From Paramecium sonneborni (taxonomy: Eukaryota; Ciliophora; Oligohymenophorea; Peniculida; Parameciidae): a stretch of 64,000 nt of DNA. Below are positions 26,469 through 37,688 of this stretch, one piece after another. The stretch covers positions 393,522 through 457,521 of the forward strand of contig CAJJDN010000047.1 in assembly GCA_905182985.1 (NCBI GenBank), in the 5' to 3' direction. The notes beneath the pieces are model-generated. The model had not been told where the DNA came from, did no database searches, and saw only the letters and a program-made list of their open reading frames with translations. Each line of letters begins with the position of its first letter. Position 1 is the stretch's first letter. Position numbers and translations under genes: made by a program.

Positions 26469-26974
26469 CACATTATGCAAGTGGCATTAAATCAATTCTT
26501 CTATTTACAGTTAAAGAGATCATAGGAATATTTCCATTCTTTGCTTAATGAATTAGAATTTGATCTGTTTGATAAATAGTATGAATTATTTAATACATTA
26601 ATTAATGGGAAGCTCTCAATGTCTCTCTTCTTAATCAGATTATAAATGTCTAAGATTATTCCTAAAAATTAACTCTATCATAGGGCTTTCAATAAATCCA
26701 ATAAAGTAATCATTCAAATGATAATAAGAGTATTTTTATATATTAATAGTTCCTATAAACTTATTGTTCATTTAAATCAATTTGATGAATCACCTACTAA
26801 TGAATTTGATAAACTCTAATCTTATAGTAACAAACCATCATTATTATCTTAAAATGAAATTTCATTTGTAACAAAAATTGCGATCACAATCTTAATGATA
26901 ATTGTTATCAAAATCTAATCATGACGTAGTTTCATCAATTCGTTATTCTTAATTGAACAATTCTCTCAGATCTT
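26469..26974 (-). repeat. right arm of inverted repeat (copy B contig, truncated at N)
   Basis: Reverse complement of 20780-21285, directly abutting the 3' flank of gene L. It carries the AAGA variant (CTTCTT on the plus strand near 26632), as do the arms at 29016-29616 and 31423-32122, unlike the left arm. It is cut by the N at 26975. Confidence 0.85.
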
Positions 26975-26975
26975 N

Positions 26976-27041
26976 TAAGAGAATGAGTTAAAACTAGAAA
27001 AGATTAAAATGAGAATATAAAAAAGTGGATATTAATTTTGA
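26976..27041 (+). CDS. gene K, last 21 codons (copy C contig)
   Basis: The 3' end of gene K as it appears at the start of the overlapping contig; stop at 27039-27041. It is a duplicate of 24430-24495, not a separate gene. Confidence 0.6.
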
Positions 27042-27105
27042 TTATTTTTAACTGATACTTTTATTTAACAGATAAATAATTATTATATTTTATTTTTCAG
27101 TTTAT

Positions 27106-28565
27106 ATGGGAGCTCAATAATCTGTAGCAGAAGGAATTATTAAATCAAAGAACTTCACAATATTAGGATATAAAGAAAATGATATTTATGGATCATTTAA
27201 AATAATAGAATCACAAGGAAATTAATATGCAATGGTTTCTAAAACCTGCCAAAATGAAGAAAGCTATATTAATTTTTGCAGAATATTAAAAGAGACTTAA
27301 TAATTAAATAGAATAAATCAACTTGTAAAATTGGTTGAAGTAGATATGCAAGAAGAATCTAATTTATGTAGTACTTTCTATAAGGTATCGGCTTTATACG
27401 AATATTATGATACTACTTTAAGGGAAATAACTAAATAAGCATCAGTAAACTGTTTGTTTGTATTAAAATCTTTATCTGAAGGATTAATAGAATTATACTC
27501 AAACAATTTAGTACATGGAAATCTAACACCTGATTTTATACTAATTGATAAATCAAAAGGAGAAGTGAAACTGAATAATTGTACTTAACTTACTGGATAT
27601 AATCATTATAAGCGCATTCTAGCTAGTGATGGAACTTGGTATTTATCTCCTGAATTAGTCGCAGCAATAGAAAAGAAGAATTTAAGACCTCAATATAATC
27701 ATGAAAAGAATGAAGTTTATTAATTAGGATTGATAGCCTTAGAACTGTGGGGAAATGTAAATATATAATCTTTTTACAATAAATAATCTTGCGTTTTAAA
27801 TAAAAGTACAAAAGTATTGTTTAGCTTTAGTTATTATAAATGAAGCCATAGATGAATTTGGCGTAAAGAATGGTTAAGTTTTGAAAAATGTTAATCAAAT
27901 AGATGTTGGAAGAGGACCCTAATAGTAGGCCTACAATGGCAGAACTAAATGCTGTTTTTGCACAATTATATGAGAATTAATTACAAATTATAGAAGAAGA
28001 ACCTAAAGTACTTTAAAATGCCTAACCAATTACACAATAATAAGTTGTTACCTTATGTGAATTAAATTAAGAAGAAGAAGTTCATTAAGAAATAGTAGAA
28101 ATCCACGAAGAGTCTTTCTAACATTAGAATGTAAATAATTCTAATGAAATTTGTAAATAATAATTTGAAGAATCCCCTAAAAAGGTAGAAAAATCAAGTG
28201 TTCATCTACATCCATAATCTTTGAAATCTTCAATATCTTAATCTATAAAGGAATACTATGTTACTGGATCAATTGCTGCTTAATTTGGTTAATTGACTTT
28301 CCTTGAAAATAATACTGAATATTAGTCTATTGGAGCTGCTCAATTTGAAAATCATCATGATTTAGATCAAGATGTATTACAAGAGAAACCTTAAAATATA
28401 TAACAAAATTCAACTAAAAGTCATGAATCAACAATCATAAAAAAGAGTGTTAAAGTGAACTGTAATCCTCAAAATAAAAAATCAATTTTAATCAAAAGAC
28501 CAAAACGTGAATCTTTAGAAACTAAACTTCCAAAATAAGCTGTAGTTATAACTAAAAGAAGATGA
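27106..28565 (+). CDS. gene L, second copy with 1-nt frameshift
   Basis: The same as 24560-26018 except for an extra A near 27893 (GTTAATC versus GTTATC). The insertion falls in the KNVIKQ segment just before kinase subdomain XI. It shifts the frame and destroys the end of the kinase domain and the tail. Since everything else matches, this is most simply a base-calling error or a rare allele in an overlapping contig. The copy at 24560 is the intact reading. Confidence 0.65.
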
Positions 28566-29015
28566 ATACTTTATATTTTAATGAGATTTATATATTACCT
28601 TTTAATTTGAATTTATTAATTTTTTATTGAATTTTAATTAAAGAAACATCCGATATAGATCAAGTACATATGTAAATTAATATCTATTAATGGAGTAATA
28701 ATATATTTCTACGATCTTTTTTATTTTAATGTTTTTACTAAAATTACATAGAATAAAAGACGTTATGAAATTATTAAAAATAATATGTCATCTCAACATT
28801 TATTTGGAAAAAATATTAGTATTTAATCAATATTAAAAAAGCAATAAATAAATTAATATTAGAACTCATTGAAAAGATTTATGACTTCAATCGGAATATG
28901 CAACTATTGAAAATATATGGACTACATCTTGGATTTTAAGTTCAATTTGGGTTGCAAAAAAGAGATATGGCATGGATCTTAAATACTTATTATCTTATAT
29001 TATTGATTATGGTTA

Positions 29016-29616
29016 CACATTATGCAAGTGGCATTAAATCAATTCTTCTATTTACAGTTAAAGAGATCATAGGAATATTTCCATTCTTTGCTTAATGAAT
29101 TAGAATTTGATCTGTTTGATAAATAGTATGAATTATTTAATACATTAATTAATGGGAAGCTCTCAATGTCTCTCTTCTTAATCAGATTATAAATGTCTAA
29201 GATTATTCCTAAAAATTAACTCTATCATAGGGCTTTCAATAAATCCAATAAAGTAATCATTCAAATGATAATAAGAGTATTTTTATATATTAATAGTTCC
29301 TATAAACTTATTGTTCATTTAAATCAATTTGATGAATCACCTACTAATGAATTTGATAAACTCTAATCTTATAGTAACAAACCATCATTATTATCTTAAA
29401 ATGAAATTTCATTTGTAACAAAAATTGCGATCACAATCTTAATGATAATTGTTATCAAAATCTAATCATGACGTAGTTTCATCAATTCGTTATTCTTAAT
29501 TGAACAATTCTCTCAGATCTTTAGATTCTAAACAATTGATCAAACTTTACATAATTAGATTTTATGATAACATGAAAAATGATAATTTAAGAAATAATTC
29601 ATTAAAAAAAATAATC
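29016..29616 (-). repeat. right arm of inverted repeat (copy C contig, longer)
   Basis: Reverse complement of 20685-21285, and the same as 31423-32023 where compared. It ends at the N gap just where the left and right arms begin to differ. Confidence 0.85.
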
Positions 29617-29630
29617 NNNNNNNNNNNNNN
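29617..29630. other. assembly gap (14 N)
   Basis: Fourteen N bases separate the forward K-L contig from the contig carrying reverse-oriented K. Confidence 0.95.
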
Positions 29631-31552
29631 TTATTATATTCTTATAAATCAAATTTAAAATCACCAATAGCTTAATCCATTATTAATAAGGAGCATTAAA
29701 TTTTAACAATCAAATCCCTTAATTATTGTGCTTATTTAGGGCGCTCTACCATTAACTTTTTAATATAACTATAAATCTATTAGTAAAAGTAAATAAACGA
29801 AATATCCCTGATACTCTAATCTAAATTTAGATTCAACAAAGGAACTATTTTTTATTAATTTTTTTTATCAAGTTTCTCTATCTTGAATTCACAATTTTAT
29901 AATAAAGTTTAAACTTCTGTTTTAACAATATTATTTTGATTAATAAATCCCTCTTTAAACTCTTGAAATTACAAACTTTCTGTAAATTATGTATAATTTT
30001 AAAGATGGAAAATATTGTGATTATTTTGTATACTATTTTCTAAAGAAATTCTTAATTAATACATTCTTTTAAATACAATAAATAAAGGCATCATCCAAAG
30101 ATTATTCTTTGCATCTAAAGTAGTTATACATTTAGCAACTGTCTTACCAATCATATTTAAGCATTCAATATAATGTTTATAATTTTCTGAATATTTTTCA
30201 AACTCCTTAGTCAAATCTTCCTCCATTTTAGTGACCTTTATAGTTTATTCATTATCTTCTGGTGGTAATTATTTATGTTAAGGTAATTTGAAAATTCTTT
30301 TTTCATGTTAAATTGTGCTCTTCACCTATAATTATTATAAAGTGGTTAATTAGTCATTTTAATTTTAATTTTCTTGAGAATAATAATTTTAACTAACACT
30401 GGCATTAATCGATATAAATTTAGATTATGAATCCTCTGGAGTCATTGTTTATGTTTTTAAAAAGAAATTATCATAAGAAACATTTTGTTATATTGTTTAT
30501 AAAGAGTTTTCAGTTTTGAATGAAGCTCTAATTTATTAAGTTTATGATTAGTTATTAATTATTTAAGGAGAATGTCTATAAGGATGCTCTAATTTATTAT
30601 GATTAGGAGTAGATTGCATTGATCCTGGTTTAATAAGATTAATATTTGGATTAATTAATCTTCTTGAACGAATAACTCTTTGATTTTCTTAAGAATCATC
30701 ATCTAATCCATTAATAGATGTTTTTTAATGTTCATATAAAGATCCTACATTTCTTTTACTTCTAGACCTTAAATTACTCTACATTCTTTAAACTGCCAAA
30801 CTATATGAATTTAATGTTGAATTTAATTTGTATGGCTATTTATAATACATAGCAATAGGCATGGTTGATAGAAATTCTTATTTTTTAACATCTTAAAAGA
30901 GATAACAACCAAGATTTTCCCAGGAAATTCTTTTTGGAATATCATCTAGCATTGGCAATAAAATTGAATATTCATTTAATTTCCGTATGTATTCTATCTA
31001 TTATCCACTATTCATATATTTTAATGGTTTGTATTATTGTCGTGATAAAAATAGTTTTAAAATTAATAATGCAAGCATACTTGTTGGAGTTGAGTCTTTT
31101 TAGACTTTTTTATTTAAAACTCCTATATCTAATACTTTTAGTTAATCTTAAACTAAAAATAGATTATAGAGAGAGAAATCTAACTATTTATTCTATTTCA
31201 ATAATGAATCGTATGCCTTATACAGTTCAATTAAAATTCGTCTTACACTTTCTAATTTATGGCCTTCTATTAAATCTTAATCATTTAAATGATATAATTC
31301 TCCTATGAAATACAATTCTGTCTTGTTGTCTGCTAATTTTACATCCTCTATTAAAACTATTTTTTGATTTGTTACTTCCAATTTAGCACCTAACTCTTTG
31401 CTTACTTTCAAACATAATCCTCCACATTATGCAAGTGGCATTAAATCAATTCTTCTATTTACAGTTAAAGAGATCATAGGAATATTTCCATTCTTTGCTT
31501 AATGAATTAGAATTTGATCTGTTTGATAAATAGTATGAATTATTTAATACAT
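29631..31552 (-). CDS. gene K in reverse orientation (copy D, 3' end lost in gap)
   Basis: Reverse complement of 22483-24404 and identical wherever I compared it. The frame starts at ATG 31552 (or 31477) and is cut at the gap after ~640 codons, 30 codons short of the stop. The start lies inside the inverted-repeat arm, and upstream on the same strand is the intact gene P, so here K has a different upstream neighbour from copy A. Either a second locus or the inverted form of the same cassette. Confidence 0.7.
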
Positions 31553-32122
31553 TAATTAATGGGAAGCTCTCAATGTCTCTCTTCTTAATCAGATTATAAA
31601 TGTCTAAGATTATTCCTAAAAATTAACTCTATCATAGGGCTTTCAATAAATCCAATAAAGTAATCATTCAAATGATAATAAGAGTATTTTTATATATTAA
31701 TAGTTCCTATAAACTTATTGTTCATTTAAATCAATTTGATGAATCACCTACTAATGAATTTGATAAACTCTAATCTTATAGTAACAAACCATCATTATTA
31801 TCTTAAAATGAAATTTCATTTGTAACAAAAATTGCGATCACAATCTTAATGATAATTGTTATCAAAATCTAATCATGACGTAGTTTCATCAATTCGTTAT
31901 TCTTAATTGAACAATTCTCTCAGATCTTTAGATTCTAAACAATTGATCAAACTTTACATAATTAGATTTTATGATAACATGAAAAATGATAATTTAAGAA
32001 ATAATTCATTAAAAAAAATAATCTAATGAAAGCATTATGCAATAATAATTTAAATGAAGATAATTTCAAAAATCTAAATAAAGGATTTAATTTTTGCATT
32101 CATAAATAAAATTTATTTTTTA
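31423..32122 (-). repeat. right arm of inverted repeat, complete (700 bp)
   Basis: The reverse complement of 20630-21285 plus a 44-bp segment (32038-32081) missing from the left arm. Outside it (32123 onward) the sequence is unrelated to the left flank. On its inner side it runs directly into reverse-oriented gene K, whereas the otherwise identical arm at 26469 runs into the 3' flank of gene L. Confidence 0.85.
31570..31889 (-). CDS. possible small membrane-anchored protein within the repeat arm
   Basis: A frame from ATG 31889 begins with a hydrophobic segment (ILITIIIKIVIAIFV). With a 38-nt GTAG...TAAG intron it would read 94 codons to TGA. Equivalent copies lie at 20819-21138 (+), 26616-26935 (-) and 29163-29482 (-). 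Its start overlaps the end of gene P in another frame, and the intron is long for this genome, so it may not be a real gene. Confidence 0.25.
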
Positions 32123-32418
32123 CACATCCAACAGGCATCCAAATTAAAAATTATAATATATAAATCATATGATGGCTTTTTGTTCTGAATATAGAGATTT
32201 GTTTCTTTATTGATAGTTTTTATAGATCTAGAACTCATTAATTTCTATATCTTCTTTTTCATACATTTTATAAATTAATTTTATAATTTTTCATATTTTT
32301 TAGAATATAATCTTATGTAGGCTTGTATACATAGCCCCATCAAATGATCAAATAATAAACCTAATTTAAAATATTGAATAATAATTCTGAGCTTCTGTTT
32401 TTTACATGTCATTAACAT
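31873..32418 (-). CDS. gene P, unknown protein; C-terminal half lies in the repeat arm
   Basis: An uninterrupted frame of 181 residues runs from ATG 32418 to TGA 31873-31875. It is Lys/Ile/Leu-rich with hydrophobic blocks and ends in a charged helix (ESKDLRELFNQEQRIDETTS). The last ~75 codons are inside the inverted repeat. In the left arm the corresponding copy lacks 44 bp and is therefore frameshifted and truncated, so the copy here is the only intact one. No domain is recognised. Confidence 0.4.
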
Positions 32419-32513
32419 TATTCAAATATCTTAAAACTTTGCTTATAAAAGATATTTAATAAATTATGTTATTTATATATAATTTATTATTAATAATAGA
32501 TTTATTGTATATA

Positions 32514-33418
32514 TCATTCAATACATTAAGAACAACAACATCTTTACATACATAAACAACACATATCACTATATTTTTCTTCATAAAAACTTTAGTCCAA
32601 AAAAAAGATCCCAGTAAGTAAAAGAGCTTTTTCTTCAAAAGAAGATAATTTAGGAAATTGGACTACATATTCTGATTCTACATTTAACATACATTCATAA
32701 CAGCATCCCTTTTTTTGACTGATCTTCTTTATTTCAGCTATTTTCTAAATATAATATTTATTACTTTATTGAATTTATTAAGGATGTCAAAAGATATTGT
32801 TTAACAAAAACCACAGGGCAGATAACAATAAGTTTAGAATTAATTCCAAATACCTTTTATATAAAATAACAAATTATTATTTGCATCAAATATTTCAACT
32901 GTTTTTAATATTGAAAATAAAGGGAATCTAACATAACCTAATTCATTTCCTTATGATCCTACTGTTTTGACATATGGTCTTATATTATCAAAATACAGTA
33001 CCTGTTCAAACATAGCCAAGTGCACTTATAATCTCTGTTGATTGTAAAAATTAGTTTTTGGTTAGTTGAACTTAGATTTTGTTTAACTTCCATATTGAAT
33101 GATCTACAAGAGCTTGGTAATGATATTCGTTCATAACATTCTGTCTCTGAGTTTACTTTAAAGTGTGGCCGAGATTTTTTCTATTCAAATTCTGTGTTGA
33201 AGTTATCCATAGCATAAATAAAGTAAAAATTTTGATTCTCGCATTAAGATGAAGCTGTAAAAATTTCAAATCTTTGTGCAATATATATATAGTCAGTTTT
33301 CGAAAATGCATCACATTCAACACTATCAATATTAATCTAAAATTATTCTCATTACTACTTAAATGTTGGATTCTATTGATAAATTGTAATCATTCTAAGT
33401 ATTTTTCTTTGAATTCAT
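32514..33418 (-). CDS. phospholipid scramblase family protein
   Basis: Introns at 33337-33358 (22 nt), 32979-33001 (23 nt, 3' AAG) and 32745-32764 (20 nt) give exactly 279 residues. The series LPSSCRSFNMEV, FTINRDYKCTWLCLNRP, LGYVRFPLF, VEIFDANNNLLFYIKG, LPCGFCQTISFDI, then a C-terminal YVVQFPKLSSFEEKALLL and IFFLDQSFYEE follows the conserved layout of scramblases: a Cys-rich strand, the R-x-Y-K-C-T-x-x-C-x-N-R-P segment, the F-D-I segment and the C-terminal hydrophobic helix with its L-D-x-x-x-F-E-like end. A very Cys-rich tail (MCCLCMQRCCCSQC) suggests palmitoylation. The family moves lipids between leaflets or binds them in a Ca2+-dependent way. Start: the first ATG giving this frame; upstream there is a stop. 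Confidence 0.8.
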
Positions 33419-33843
33419 AGTTCCAAATTAAAAAAATATATTTGTAATTTTAATGTAATGTTTGCTTGATTATAACCAGTCTACCTTTTAAAACATAATA
33501 CTCCTTCTACAATACCACATACATTACCACATTTAACTCATCATACTCCCTTAAAATCAAAAATATTGTATTTTATTTTCAGATAGTTATTTGTAGCTAC
33601 ATCTATGTGTGGTATCTTTTTTATTAATAAATAATTATTATGATTTAGCACTTAATTTACAAACGAATGAAGAAATTATATTTTGATTATTCGAAAAGAA
33701 TGATATAGTTTATTAAGAAATACATTTAAAATTAAAAACTATAAAATGCATCAATAATTAATGGTGAACAAAAGAGGAAATTACTTGTTAAATTACAACC
33801 GAGAAAGGAATTTTTTTATATATAGTTCCCATAAAATTAATTA
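33419..33843 (-). other. region between scramblase gene and gene Q
   Basis: All three minus-strand frames are partly open because only TGA stops translation. Segments such as CGNVCGIVEG or QKEYYVLKGR look protein-like, but no single spliced model joins them. It may hold a 5' exon of the scramblase gene or a relic. Confidence 0.3.
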
Positions 33844-34510
33844 TCATTTTAATGTATCTCTGTTTTATTGGGCTTCCAAATTTAGAGGTGTTTTCACTAT
33901 TGAATATTAATCTGTAGTATGAAACCTTTATCCATTGTTTTGTTATTTTTTGCCTAATATTTATGATTCATTCTAAAAATCGGCATAGAATTCACCAACA
34001 TTCATTAATTACACTTTAGTTTTTTTTCTATCTGAATATCTACAAACCCGACTTACCCTGTTTGGAGAAAATGTCTGCTATTGTTTTGATTATACAATTA
34101 ATGATTTTGCTCTTGTTGAGATAGTTTAAGTTTTTGTATATTATGTAGAAAAACCTGCATCCTGTTCCAAAATTGGAGGAACATATGTTTTTTGGAAATT
34201 TTAATTTTAATTGTTAATAGTTATGTTTTGATTTCCATTTTTTTAAATAACAAATTGTAAAGGTTATAATAAATTACTAAATTTAGGAGGCTATGCTTTT
34301 TATCCTTCTAATTCTTTAATTTGATTATAAAGCTTATAAAATTGTTTGTCAAAGAATGTTTTATTAGCAATCTAATCTAAACAATGAAATAAAAGTATGT
34401 ATACTCAATTGTAGTTGTAATGATAATTGATCAATCAATAATATCATCATTCTATTAACGATTGAATTGTATTCATATTCAAGTTTTTTATTTAGAAAAC
34501 CACTATGCAT
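33844..34510 (-). CDS. gene Q, small Gln-rich protein of unknown function
   Basis: ATG 34510 with a 28-nt intron (about 34379-34406, GTATAC...GTTTAG) gives 212 residues to TGA 33844-33846. The N-terminal ~70 residues are helical and leucine-rich, and the rest is Ser/Thr/Gln/Lys-rich (RAKSLIVQSKQQQTFSP). No recognised domain. An identical copy at 35244-35910 is probably an assembly duplicate. Confidence 0.55.
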
Positions 34511-35243
34511 ATGAATAAATTAAAATTAATTTATTTTTTTTTTAGAAAATTAAATTACATTACATGAATTTCATAAAGTTACTAATGATTACACATATAT
34601 TTAATAAATCTCTTAAATATTTTTTGGAAATTGTCTTATGTACTTATTAATTAAATATAGGATCTAGATTAAATGATTATAAGATACTATTTTTAATTTA
34701 TTTGTAATTTAATGTTAATTGCTTTCATAATTTTTATTAATAATTATTCAATGTAATATCTATTTTTGTAATTGAAGAGATTATTATAATTTTATGTATG
34801 ATAAATTATTTTCGTAAATAAAAAACATATATTACAAAAAAGTACTTGTAAAAACGTTTTGATATGATGATTAATTTAAGGAGATAATGTAGCAAAAATG
34901 AAACCAGAATTAANCCACATACATTACCACATTTAACTCATCATACTCCCTTAAAATCAAAAATATTGTATTTTATTTTCAGATAGTTATTTGTAGCTAC
35001 ATCTATGTGTGGTATCTTTTTTATTAATAAATAATTATTATGATTTAGCACTTAATTTACAAACGAATGAAGAAATTATATTTTGATTATTCGAAAAGAA
35101 TGATATAGTTTATTAAGAAATACATTTAAAATTAAAAACTATAAAATGCATCAATAATTAATGGTGAACAAAAGAGGAAATTACTTGTTAAATTACAACC
35201 GAGAAAGGAATTTTTTTATATATAGTTCCCATAAAATTAATTA

Positions 35244-35910
35244 TCATTTTAATGTATCTCTGTTTTATTGGGCTTCCAAATTTAGAGGTGTTTTCACTAT
35301 TGAATATTAATCTGTAGTATGAAACCTTTATCCATTGTTTTGTTATTTTTTGCCTAATATTTATGATTCATTCTAAAAATCGGCATAGAATTCACCAACA
35401 TTCATTAATTACACTTTAGTTTTTTTTCTATCTGAATATCTACAAACCCGACTTACCCTGTTTGGAGAAAATGTCTGCTATTGTTTTGATTATACAATTA
35501 ATGATTTTGCTCTTGTTGAGATAGTTTAAGTTTTTGTATATTATGTAGAAAAACCTGCATCCTGTTCCAAAATTGGAGGAACATATGTTTTTTGGAAATT
35601 TTAATTTTAATTGTTAATAGTTATGTTTTGATTTCCATTTTTTTAAATAACAAATTGTAAAGGTTATAATAAATTACTAAATTTAGGAGGCTATGCTTTT
35701 TATCCTTCTAATTCTTTAATTTGATTATAAAGCTTATAAAATTGTTTGTCAAAGAATGTTTTATTAGCAATCTAATCTAAACAATGAAATAAAAGTATGT
35801 ATACTCAATTGTAGTTGTAATGATAATTGATCAATCAATAATATCATCATTCTATTAACGATTGAATTGTATTCATATTCAAGTTTTTTATTTAGAAAAC
35901 CACTATGCAT
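35244..35910 (-). CDS. gene Q, duplicate copy (contig overlap)
   Basis: The same gene as 33844-34510, offset by 1,400 bp; likely the same locus in the overlapping contig. Confidence 0.5.
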
Positions 35911-36465
35911 ATGAATAAATTAAAATTAATTTATTTTTTTTTTAGAAAATTAAATTACATTACATGAATTTCATAAAGTTACTAATGATTACACATATAT
36001 TTAATAAATCTCTTAAATATTTTTTGGAAATTGTCTTATGTACTTATTAATTAAATATAGGATCTAGATTAAATGATTATAAGATACTATTTTTAATTTA
36101 TTTGTAATTTAATGTTAATTGCTTTCATAATTTTTATTAATAATTATTCAATGTAATATCTATTTTTGTAATTGAAGAGATTATTATAATTTTATGTATG
36201 ATAAATTATTTTCGTAAATAAAAAACATATATTACAAAAAAGTACTTGTAAAAACGTTTTGATATGATGATTAATTTAAGGAGATAATGTAGCAAAAATG
36301 AAACCAGAATTAAATTTAAAATGGTATAGGAAATGATTTGATTAATAAAATTAACAATTTAATTTTTCATTTGACTTCAACAGGTAAAGAGAAATTAATA
36401 ATAAATGGTAATTCTAAAAATTTGGAATCTGTTTTGATTATTAACAATAATATATTTTATATTGA

Positions 36466-37593
36466 ATGGGAATAGTTTGCTGTTCAAATTAAGAAGTTGG
36501 GAGATTGAATATTTAACCAATGATTCCATTGATTCCAACAGATGAAGCTTCTTTAGATGAATAAAAGATAGTGAAAATATAATCAAGTATTAGACGTAAT
36601 TGATGATTAAATTTCAAGGTTACCTAGCTAAAAGTAAATAAAATTAGAAATCAGAGGCATCAGCTACAACAGCAGTTTAAGTGAAATCAAATGTGAGTGA
36701 ATAAATAGTTTCTATAATTGAAATGATTCCAAAAGATGCATAAAAAGTAGATTGGCCTTAGAATTTACTTTAAGCAGTGTTAAATAAATTAAAAGAGTTT
36801 CCATGTCTAATGTAATTAACATAGTAATGTTACTTAATGAGCGATGGTTGCTATTATTAAGGGCCTTTTGTGAATTATTAAAAAGAAGGTTTTGGAAGAT
36901 AAATTGATTAAGATGGTTCTTTATATGAAGGAACATTTAAATAGAATGTAAAATAAGGAAAAGGAAGATAAATAAGTTGCGATGGAAGTGTGTAATTGAT
37001 ATAAAATAATGTAGATATGAAGGAAATTTTGATGATAATGAATATGATGGTTATGGCGAATTTTAAGATTCTTATGGATTTGTATATAAAGGAGAATGGA
37101 AGTAGTCATTATTTCATGGAGAAGGTCATGAAATAAATGATTAATTCTAATATAAAGGAGCATATAAATAAGGACATAGAACAGGATATGGTGAGATCAT
37201 ATATGTAGATGGAAATAAGTATATGGGAGAATTTAATAAAAATAGATATGAAGGATTAGGTATTTTTATGTATGCAGATGGAAGAAAAGTATACAATAAA
37301 TATCATATAATTAGTATGAAGGTGGTTGGATGAATAATCAAATGCATGGAAAAGGCACGTTTTCTTGGCCAGATGGTCGTAAATATACTGGAAACGTATT
37401 TAGATTTATTTTATAAATTAAGTATCATTTAGATCTGAAAGAAGGATTTGGAGAATTTTTATTTGAGAATGGTAGTAGTTATAGAGGAATGTGGAAATAA
37501 GGAAAATAACATGGTCATGGAGTTATGATTTCAGAGTTAGGAGATTAAAGGGAAGGAGAATGGGTAGAAGGAAGAAGAATAAAATGGAGATGA
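36466..37593 (+). CDS. MORN-repeat protein with MGxxCC N-terminus
   Basis: Four introns (36587-36618, 36992-37014, 37289-37314, 37396-37422; the first ends CAG-like CAAG, the last TAAG) leave an exact frame of 339 residues. After ~130 Gln/Ser-rich residues come about nine MORN repeats (for example [61 protein letters not shown]). The protein begins [10 protein letters not shown]. Gly2 followed by paired Cys is the signature of N-myristoylation plus palmitoylation, so it is likely membrane-attached. MORN arrays bind lipids or act as scaffolds at the cortex. An upstream TGA fixes the start. Confidence 0.88.
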
Positions 37594-37688
37594 CTATTAC
37601 TTTTATTGATTTTAATTAGACTCTTTTCGTAATATTTATTATTACATACTTAATTACTAATTAATAGAATAAATATTTCTATAAATTA

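Larger units (their letters stand above)
24430..29521. repeat. direct repeat 24430-26974 / 26976-29521 separated by one N: unmerged contig overlap
   Basis: From 26976 the sequence restarts at the equivalent of 24430 and follows it for 2,545 bp, differing by one inserted A near 27893. After the overlap, copy C continues past the point where copy B ended (29522-29616), exactly as an overlapping contig would. Confidence 0.85.
33515..36313. repeat. direct repeat 33515-34913 / 34915-36313 separated by one N: unmerged contig overlap
   Basis: The 1,399 bp after the N at 34914 repeat the 1,399 bp before it with no difference that I could find, then continue into new sequence at 36314. This is the third single-N direct repeat in the window and has the same artefact signature. 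Confidence 0.85.

Noticed and set aside
21124..29521. True tandem amplification of genes K and L
   Set aside because: Each duplicate begins or ends at a single N and the copies overlap as contig ends would; only the reverse-oriented K cannot be explained by simple overlap.
32038..32081. Retained IES called with confidence
   Set aside because: Its ends do not fit the TAYAGYNR consensus well and an exact TA-to-TA excision would not give the left-arm sequence.
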